Origin: Dryocosmus kuriphilus
Taxonomy: Eukaryota; Arthropoda; Insecta; Hymenoptera; Cynipidae
Direction: 5' to 3'
Assembly: GCA_038277395.1 (NCBI GenBank)
Contig: CM076196.1
Span: 96,354,385-96,418,384 of the forward strand
Length of the DNA stretch: 64,000 nt
In this document: piece after piece, positions 57,360-64,000 of the stretch
Position numbering within the stretch: position 1 is the first letter of the stretch
Layout of the letters: each line of letters begins with the position of its first letter
The notes under the pieces: generated by a model
What the model saw: the letters and a program-made list of their open reading frames with translations, nothing else
Database searches by the model: none
Told to the model about the DNA's origin: nothing
Made by a program: the position numbers and the translations under genes

Positions 57360-57848
57360 CTAAACAAGGAGGTAACGGTCGGGACCGAGGGATTTCTAAT
57401 AGATAACCATGGCTTTGTACACGTGTATACCGACGGGTCATGTTTGCGAAATGGTAGTGAATTCGTCCCTGCGGCGATGGGGGTGTGGTTCGGTGATAAA
57501 CACCCATTAAATTTATCAGGAAGGGCGTTTGGTCGACATACAAATAATTCAGCAGAAATACAGGCTGCCATCCTCGCAGCCAAACAGGCAGTAAAGGCAG
57601 ACATTTACAAATTAAAAATTCATTCCGACTCAAAATTTCTTATAAATGGAATCACTCAGTGGCTTTCTACATGGGAAACTAGTGATTGATTAAACCACAA
57701 TAGAAAGCCCGTAAAAAACAACTTTGAATTCAATAGGTTGAGGAATGCCCTCCAACTAATAGAAACACAATGGGTTCACGAGCATGCCCATGCAGGATGC
57801 TATGGAAATGAACAAGCTGATGAACTGGCACGACAGGGTGCCACGTAA
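57360..57848 (+). pseudogene. Second RNase H (RNase H1-like) after integrase
   Basis: In the same frame as the integrase end, after one TGA: HVYTDGSCLRNG (Asp), a GVWFGDKHPLNLSG strand region, NNSAEIQAAILAAKQAV (Glu), LKIHSDSKFLINGITQW (Asp), then after a TGA (where relatives have Trp) KPVKNNFEFNRLRNAL, WVHEHAHAGCYGNEQADELA (His, Asp). All four catalytic carboxylates and the RNase H1 layout are present. Element pol already has its own gypsy RNase H at 40.25-40.5 kb. A second RNase H in LTR elements is known from plant Tat and oomycete lineages; in an env-bearing insect element I do not know it. Confidence 0.8.
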
Positions 57849-57910
57849 CCGGGATCCAAGTCGGTTGGAAACATTGAAATTTCATACTAAAATATTTTTA
57901 TTCTTATTTA

Positions 57911-60111
57911 GGTTGATTGAGTGAACATGACAGCTCTAACCATAGGGATAGCCTTAATGGTCCATCTGAAAAACGGAATAATACACCACCCAGCAGGAGA
58001 GCGACCTTATCATGAAATTACCTCTCTACCCAGGAGTGTAGGGCTGTATTACGAACGAATGCCACCCATACAATATGCAGTGGGCATCTGGAGAACCACT
58101 GTCCTCTTGGAGATGGCCACTATCCAACAGCATACGGCATTCTACAATACCAGTTTCAACGCAGTAATCAGTCAATGTCAAACAATAATGAAATCGGCGT
58201 GTCACCAATTAGCGGGCCACAGCAGGGTGCAAGGAAAGCTGGAGGTGGTCCAACAGAGACAACGGGAATTAACAGCAGCAGTTATGGAATTGGCTCGATA
58301 TTAAGAGACCAAAACAAATTTCAAATACCCACCAACCATTCAACGGGAAAGGCGCAATATACCATGGTTCGGGTTCGTAGGAAAATTGGCAGGACCCATC
58401 ATGGTTATATTAAACTACGAAGATGGGGAGCGCTATGAAGAGGCGATAAGCATGTTGAATGCCACACAGGACAACATATCCTGCCTGGTAAGCAAGCAGA
58501 ATCATGTGATATGAGCCGAGCTACAAAGCCTACACCAAATAACGGAGAAAGAAGTAAAGGAGATGGATGGCATACAACAAAATTTAATTCAACTGGCAGG
58601 AAGATTCAATACTATCTATGGGGACATGGCACAACAAAATTATACCCATAGCTTAGCCTGGAGAATACCCTTGCCGTCTTAGAAATCAACCTAGACGCGG
58701 CCTTACAAACTTTGGAGCAGTTCCAACAGGTGATAAATTAGGCCAAGGAAGGACGGCTACACCCATCCCTTCTGTCATCCAAAAAATTAACCACCATGGC
58801 CCGAGAGGTGCAGGATGTACTTCCCACGATGGAATTTCCGATCTCCTTGACGCATATCAACTTGCAGGATCTAGCGTATCTCTCGGCAGTAGCAGTCCGA
58901 GTTAAAAATCAGCGGTTGTTGCTTGCCGTGGATGTTCCTCTCCTAGAAAGAATGACATATCAATTATACCGTCTACACTCAATACCAGTCAATCAACAAA
59001 TACTAAAAAATGAAACGGGGAGAGCCTATGTCTTACCTAGGGCCCGATACATGGCCAGTGATGAGGCACAGAGGAGGTATCTATACCTCCAGGACTCCAA
59101 CTTGGGGCAGTGCCATTTCATTCATGAGAGATAAATTTGTCCCACCAACCAACCCATCATCTACGACTCAATTCTGTATGAATAGTGTGAGATGGGACTG
59201 CTGAGGGAAGCATCTTTAGACGTATTACGGGGATGCGATATTAGAGTCTCCTACGGGTCCCAGCTATTTTGGAAATCAGTTAACACCATAGGAGGCTGGT
59301 TGTTTTCCTTGACGACCTCAGAAACTACCTTGATTGCCTGCAATGACAAAGTAAATATACAATCACCTTCAATGATACAGGGATAATGCAACTTGTAAGG
59401 GGGTGTATTCTTAGGACAACCCGAATGACTGTAAGAGCGTTATTAATGATTGAAGATCCACAAAATTTTATGTATGTACCCCCAATCACTCTAGATTTAA
59501 TCCACATATCGACAACACTAAGAAACAATCAACACATTTTACCAGATCTTCAAGTGGAAACTATGAGGAAAAATCAAGAAAGAGTGATATGGAAGGGCAG
59601 CGAAGTAGATGACACTCTATTACATTTGGAAAATCGGTTAAGAGCTATAAGTGAAGGAAAAGTACATCTCAAGGCTCACCAAACCCTTACCAATAGCATA
59701 ACAGGAGGGATGTCATTAATATCAATGATATTTTTGCTCTACATCAGTAAGAGCGTAATACTCACTATGTGCATCAGGTGTCGACCAGGGCGCTGGAATC
59801 GCTGCGTCAATACGGCGTCCCAGAAGCTAAGACTACAACTTAACGAATCCAAGGGTGAATCATCTACGAGACTTGTGATTAACACCGAGGTATTACATCA
59901 GCGAGCTGAGACACATACATCAATACCTATGCCAGTCATCAAAGTACCCGAAGAACCAATATTTTACACGGTGACCCAAGCAGCAGGGACCAGAAACCAC
60001 GAAGAAAAGTGGAAACCAACACTAACCAGCACGTGCGAACCAACCCAAGAGAATTATGTCTCCCATCAGCAACCACGCATTGTGCCGAGACAAAATGTAA
60101 CTGTGGCCTAA
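57911..60111 (+). pseudogene. Env-like glycoprotein of the gypsy element, decayed
   Basis: A splice acceptor (TTCTTATTTAG, end 57911) precedes ATG 57927. The N-terminus has a hydrophobic stretch (MTALTIGIALMVHL) that could be a signal peptide. Helix-rich parts and scattered Cys follow in several frames to 59386. The last frame (59386-60111) includes a hydrophobic anchor (MSLISMIFLLYISKSVIL) and a basic tail. The position and layout match errantivirus env. At least six stops or frameshifts break it, so no full protein can be made. Similarity to a baculovirus-F-type fusion protein is likely for this element class but not proven here. Confidence 0.7.
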
Positions 60112-61460
60112 TAACGCTACTAGACTATGTAATAAAATAAAGGGGTAAGGTCAACTCAACGAAAGAAGAACAATAGGGAGAAAAGGAGAAGTATATTTAA
60201 CAAATAAGAAAAAAAAAACAAATATGTCCTTAGAAAAAGCAAAATCTCGTGATTAATTACAATGATTAAATAAATAAATAATAATTACATAAATAAATAA
60301 TTACTTTGACCTTCATAATACCGGAATGAGTCAAGTCACATCCGGAAAATAAGACTAATTTTTCAAACTTCAGTTAGCTAAAGCGACGGAATAAAGTTCC
60401 AGCAGGATAATGGAAATGCATGAAAGGTTCGACACCCAACGTATGCTCGCGTTTTCAGAAAACTCATGGTGTAAAGTTTTATGAAAAACCTGTTTCCATT
60501 TTAATTGACGACAAAAGCTATATATTAGAATCTTAGCAAGTAAAAAGTAAGAATTTTATTATTTACCCCCAGTCTATTGTAAGGTAAAGGAAAGGAAAGC
60601 AGAAATTATAAAAAAATTTTAATGCGGTTTATCTGTGCATAATAGAAATGAAAAAGAATGATAGATTAATGAATGTTTCCAAAAACAAAAAACAAACAAA
60701 AAATTGTTGCGTCACTACGGGAGAAATTAAAACCGCATGCCGAATTCATCGAACGTAACGGAAATCTTTTAAAATCTTTTAATTTCTGTTAAGATCCTCT
60801 AATATCTTTTGAAATATATTAAAATCCATTGAAATCCTTGAAAATGCATCGGAATCTTTAAAAAAAAAAACTCTACAATCATTGAAATCCGTGAAAACCG
60901 GTTCAACCAATAGAAAACCGTCTTAGGGAATTTCCCACGAGTTAAAGAATTTCATTAAATCTCCAAGGAGTTCAAAAAAATTTGAGAGATTTGAGTTTTT
61001 TGGACAACATTATGATAATTTATTGTAATCGTAAATTTCGTGCATATCGAATTTAAAAATATTTTATAAATATTTGTATTAATTGGCAAGTTAAGTACTG
61101 GATTTTTCTATCACATGTTTTTTGAGCTTATTTAAAGAATACTTATATTGAATGTCAAAACACAGTATAATGTAGTTTTCCGACAAAATCAAGGGCATTT
61201 TTCAAATAAGTGTGTATGAACTTTCACCATATTTCGCTTTAATTGGCATACACAATTGAAAAAAAAAGAAAACAATAAGGTAAAAATATATTAAACTTCA
61301 ATTTAATAAGTTGGAAATTGTAAACACAGCTATAGGAACTCATGCGCGTAAGTGTGTTTAAGTTGTAATGAATAAGGAAGTTGCGTGGTCGTCTGGGAAA
61401 ATTTTAATTTATGCCAACGAGATAGCCCTAAACTGTAAAAACATTAAAATAGAAAAACTT
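60112..61460. other. Gene-free stretch after env
   Basis: Should include the 3' untranslated region and perhaps 3' LTR, but no border is clear. A degenerate repeat of TTGAAATCCTT-like words (about 60760-60860) and an A-rich tract are present. Confidence 0.4.
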
Positions 61461-61469
61461 ACTTACTAA

Positions 61470-61664
61470 CGCTGCATGGGGCAGTCCCAAAATACCCGAA
61501 GTCGACAAAGATGGGGAAACCACGGGAATCTGAGGATTCTGGGGGCTAAAAATTCCCGATCCATTACTTGCACACACTGCGGGAAAGGTTGACACACATA
61601 AACTATACCAGAAAATAAAAAACACACCAAACCGAACAGAAAAACCAAAACACCAAACATCGCC
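61470..61664 (-). other. Possible first exon of a secreted protein
   Basis: On the minus strand ATG near 61660 starts a hydrophobic, signal-peptide-like stretch (MFGVLVFLFGLVCFLFSGIV) followed by about 45 residues. The frame reaches a strong donor (GTTA|GTAAGTAAG, near 61468). No second exon is in sight and the family is unknown; it may be chance or part of a repeat. Confidence 0.25.
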
Positions 61665-61975
61665 GAATAAAAAAAAAAAAAAAAAGAATAACTGGTAGCA
61701 GAACTTACTGGTTATGTCCTCCACTGTTCAACTGCAATGTTAAAACTGACTAAACAGTCCACACCATAGCTAATAGCTACCGTTGTACTACACCGCAAAT
61801 GCACGGTGATGTAAAAGGATACGTCTTAACGAGATAAGAGTACTCGCGAGGGTAAAAAAAGCCGGAACGGCGATGATTATAATTTAGAAGGGAACATAGG
61901 TATACGTATATATGATCGTCAAGGGGCGACGATCCATAAAAGGGAGTGATTTGTTAAATCCAAATTTAACATATC

Positions 61976-62020
61976 CTAAAGCAGTACAACGATAACTTAA
62001 TTATCATTGTAGTGCTTTAG
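61976..62020. other. 20-bp imperfect hairpin
   Basis: CTAAAGCAGTACAACGATAA pairs with TTATCATTGTAGTGCTTTAG (18 of 20) around a 5-nt loop. Confidence 0.75.
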
Positions 62021-62070
62021 ACTTCCATCAATCTTATTAGGTGAACAATTATAATGTTAAGGTAGGAATT

Positions 62071-62178
62071 AACATTCAAGGACGCTAAGCTGTATGAGGC
62101 GCCTGAACGTTCGTTTTGTTAATTATTTTATGATAAAACACTACGAAGACGTCAAACTGTATGAGGCGCTCGTAGTGT
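62071..62178. other. Two hairpins sharing a loop motif
   Basis: Hairpin 1: AACATTCA / TGAACGTT (7 of 8) around a 25-nt loop. Hairpin 2: ACACTACGA / TCGTAGTGT (9 of 9) around a 23-nt loop. The loops share GACG, then AA, then CTGTATGAGGCGC, while stems have different sequences. Confidence 0.65.
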
Positions 62179-62229
62179 ATAATTTAACACACACACACAC
62201 ACACGAACCATAAAACTTAGGAATGAGAA

Positions 62230-62699
62230 ACTTAATAAACAAGTCAACAATTCATAATGATAAAGGATTCAAAAAGAAAACCCATTATAGGAGCTAGATT
62301 CAATAGAGCCAGAAGATTAAAAGGAAAAGCCAATAAACAAGTATAACAAATCATACAAACCGAAAACATTACAAAAGAAATTCCGAAATAATGATAAAAC
62401 TAACCAATAATGTCAATTGGTTTCCTTAAAGATAAGGTAATCTCGACAATCAAAAATAACCATAATAGTTGATAAATAAAATAATAATAAATGACAGAAT
62501 TCATATTTCGAATAAACTGAAAGGACAATTCTGACACTTTCTTCATTAATAATTCAACTATAAGTACTGCGAAAATTAATAATAAAACATTATTAATAAA
62601 TGAAATTAAAAAGATCTTAATAGAAAAGGAAAATGTCGAGTTTGCAATTGCTGACTCGAGTGTGAACGCAGTACTGCAAAAATCAGGGGTCGTTAACAT
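62230..62699 (-). other. Hydrophobic minus-strand frame, unidentified
   Basis: A 99-residue frame (62400-62699) is rich in hydrophobic helices (IKIFLISFINNVLLLIFAVL, YYYFIYQLLWLFLIVEITL). After one TAG it continues with more of the same (FVMFSVCMICYTCLLAF) to about 62230. It could be a remnant of a multi-pass membrane protein, but AT-rich DNA often gives such frames by chance. No family recognised. Confidence 0.25.
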
Positions 62700-63420
62700 T
62701 GCTACTCGAAGGAAACCATGATTGATGGGTCATCAAATTATTGGAAGCAGTACCGCGGAGGAACACCTTCAAAACGTGGTAAATGCAATTTGGCAAAATA
62801 AGGCCAATTGTTCGCCCATAGGTGCTCGGCGGTCGAAAGCAGTGCCTTCCCCTCCTATTATTGAAAATAAAATAGGAGGTGAAGACAATGACAGAAAAGA
62901 AATTAAAATCCATTCAAGTCAGGTGCGTTTAATTGTCCAGTACTGAATTTGTCAGTATCTAGACTGCTGCTTCTAAACTTTTTTCTAAATCCTATTAAAA
63001 TTGAATTTTAACTAAACTTAAAGTTATTATCATATAGTGATGCAACATGACTAAAAATAAAGAAAACCGGTATTATTTACTTCACATTCTAAATTTTTTT
63101 TTAAATTCCCTCGCACACGAAACGTGCGATATGACACGTAATGGTCGCACAATGTGTTGTATATCGTGTCGACCGAGTGCGCTCACTGTGCGGGAACATT
63201 CATCACCCTCAGATCGTGCAGGCACCATGCTTGCATACATCCCGACACATTGTGCTTGCACGTCGTGCGGCTACTGTGCGCCCTCACGCATTGTTATCTG
63301 GGACTGTTCAAAATTCAGTTGAAAAATTTCGTTAATGGAGTTTTACTGTGTTATTGTTCCGCCATATAACAACCTTAGTTATTTTAATCGATACAATACA
63401 CAAATTCATTAAAATTTATT
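62700..63420. other. Stretch without a supported gene
   Basis: A 74-residue plus-strand frame at 62722-62946 reaches a possible donor (TCAG|GTGCGT) but has no known features. At 63105-63310 the sequence is unusually GC-rich with recurring CGTGC/GTGCG words. Confidence 0.35.
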
Positions 63421-64000
63421 AAAATTCCTTAAATAATAAATAATTCTTGCCCGATGGAGATCTATCATAGAATAGAGCCACAAGCAAGATATTTTTAGTT
63501 AATTCAACGTAAAAAAACGAAATCTGTGCACTGAAAACTGACAAAATCGTGCATTTGTTAATTACAATTGTTTAAATAATAAAAGAAGTGGAATTTATGC
63601 ATTTGCTAATAAAAATTATTTAAATAATAAACAATTCTTGCTAAATGGAAATTTATCACAGCACAGAGTCATAAGCAAGACGCTTTTATTTGATTCAATG
63701 TAAAAAACGAAATCTGTGCAGTGAAAACTGACAAAGTCGTGCATGTGCTAATTATATAAATGTTAAAATAATAAAAAATTGTTCCCCAATGAAAACATGT
63801 GACAGAAAAAAATTTATTATTATATTTATAATAAAAATATTTTTTTTTTTATATTATATTTATTAATATTATTTGACGAAATTTTTGCAGTAAAAAGTAA
63901 AAAAATTATACATTTGTTTATTGAATTTGTTTAAATAATACAAAATTTATCTCCAGTAGCAAATTATCACTACAAAGAACATTGAAAAGATACTTCCAAT
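63421..64000. repeat. Degenerate tandem repeat, about 150-190 bp
   Basis: Units contain TTAAATAATAAA(T/C)AATTCTTG, GCAAGA(T/C), ACGAAATCTGTGCA(C/G)TGAAA and TCGTGCAT, starting near 63427, 63617 and 63765, with later copies more diverged. The array continues to the window edge. Confidence 0.7.

Larger units (their letters stand above)
37251..60120 (+). mobile_element. Env-bearing Ty3/gypsy element (errantivirus-like endogenous retrovirus), split
   Basis: Gag, protease, reverse transcriptase/RNase H and part of the linker lie at about 37.3-40.99 kb. The rest of the linker, a macro-like region, integrase, a second RNase H and env lie at 54.71-60.11 kb. The insert between (40995-54710) is a separate DNA transposon; across it, one TCT copy removed, the pol frame continues. 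Many stops and frameshifts make it old and inactive. No LTR pair could be recognised: the 5' LTR seems missing or too diverged. Class follows from the domain order and env. Confidence 0.85.
61665..62220. other. Gene-free stretch with structured hairpins
   Basis: Contains a 20-bp hairpin (61976-62020), two hairpins with a shared loop (62071-62111 and 62138-62178) and a short (CA)n tract at about 62187-62204. No ORF is supported. Confidence 0.6.

Noticed and set aside
62138..62178. Hammerhead-ribozyme-like words (CGAAGAC, CTGTATGAGGCGC)
   Set aside because: The conserved core would need CTGATGA without the extra T, plus a stem III and stem I that fit. The interior is too short for either, so I do not call a ribozyme.

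Overview
The window is eukaryotic and reads as insect DNA. It is AT-rich, carries GT-AG introns, and is packed with arthropod-type mobile elements. A mitochondrial nad5 fragment stays open only under the invertebrate mitochondrial code. Hymenoptera is my best guess, from the style of the DUF4806-like gene, the LINE and the env-bearing Ty3/gypsy element; this is an inference. No intact host gene is visible. Nearly everything recognisable is transposon sequence, with many nested insertions.

Layout. 1-6.6 kb: a TTAA-flanked element (162-1110), a small TTAA MITE (2404-2609), a broken nine-exon DUF4806-like gene (3357-5586) and a frameshifted acidic gene fragment (6227-6537, minus). 6.6-21.8 kb: a very large fold-back structure with inverted ends of about 1.1 kb. 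It holds 158-bp and about 340-bp tandem repeats, the latter with tRNA-like units, plus an OTU-protease fragment beside a 500-base gap and a nad5 NUMT inside its right arm. It was itself invaded by an apparently intact DD41D Tc1/mariner element (9172-12795) and a decayed hAT (12854-16598). 21.8-26 kb: a minus-strand Ty1/copia element lacking its 3' end. 27.4-29.7 kb: a minus-strand LINE that has lost its reverse transcriptase. 29.7-32.5 kb: satellites and a long AT microsatellite. 32.6-37.0 kb: two decayed, related BED-finger hAT genes arranged head to head.

37.2-60.1 kb is a three-level nest. An env-bearing Ty3/gypsy endogenous retrovirus (gag at about 37.3 kb, env ending at 60.1 kb) was split in its pol linker by a DNA transposon with GGGGCCGT ends (40995-54710, TSD TCT). 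That transposon's single gene was in turn split by a young Ty3/gypsy element (43237-52998) with LTRs I read as identical and TSD AAACG. Each host sequence reads on across its insertion once a single TSD copy is removed, so the order of events is fixed.

The most unusual content is in the two gypsy elements. The outer one has a pol with a long acidic linker carrying an AT-hook-like motif, a macro-domain-like segment before the integrase, and a second, RNase H1-like domain after the integrase and in its frame. The inner one has a canonical -1 frameshift signal (G GGA AAC, 10-nt spacer, stem-loop). It also has two extra 3' zinc/coiled-coil ORFs, each preceded by a splice-acceptor consensus, which suggests spliced accessory genes. 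The last 4 kb (60.1-64 kb) are mostly non-coding, with two hairpins that share a loop but have different stems.
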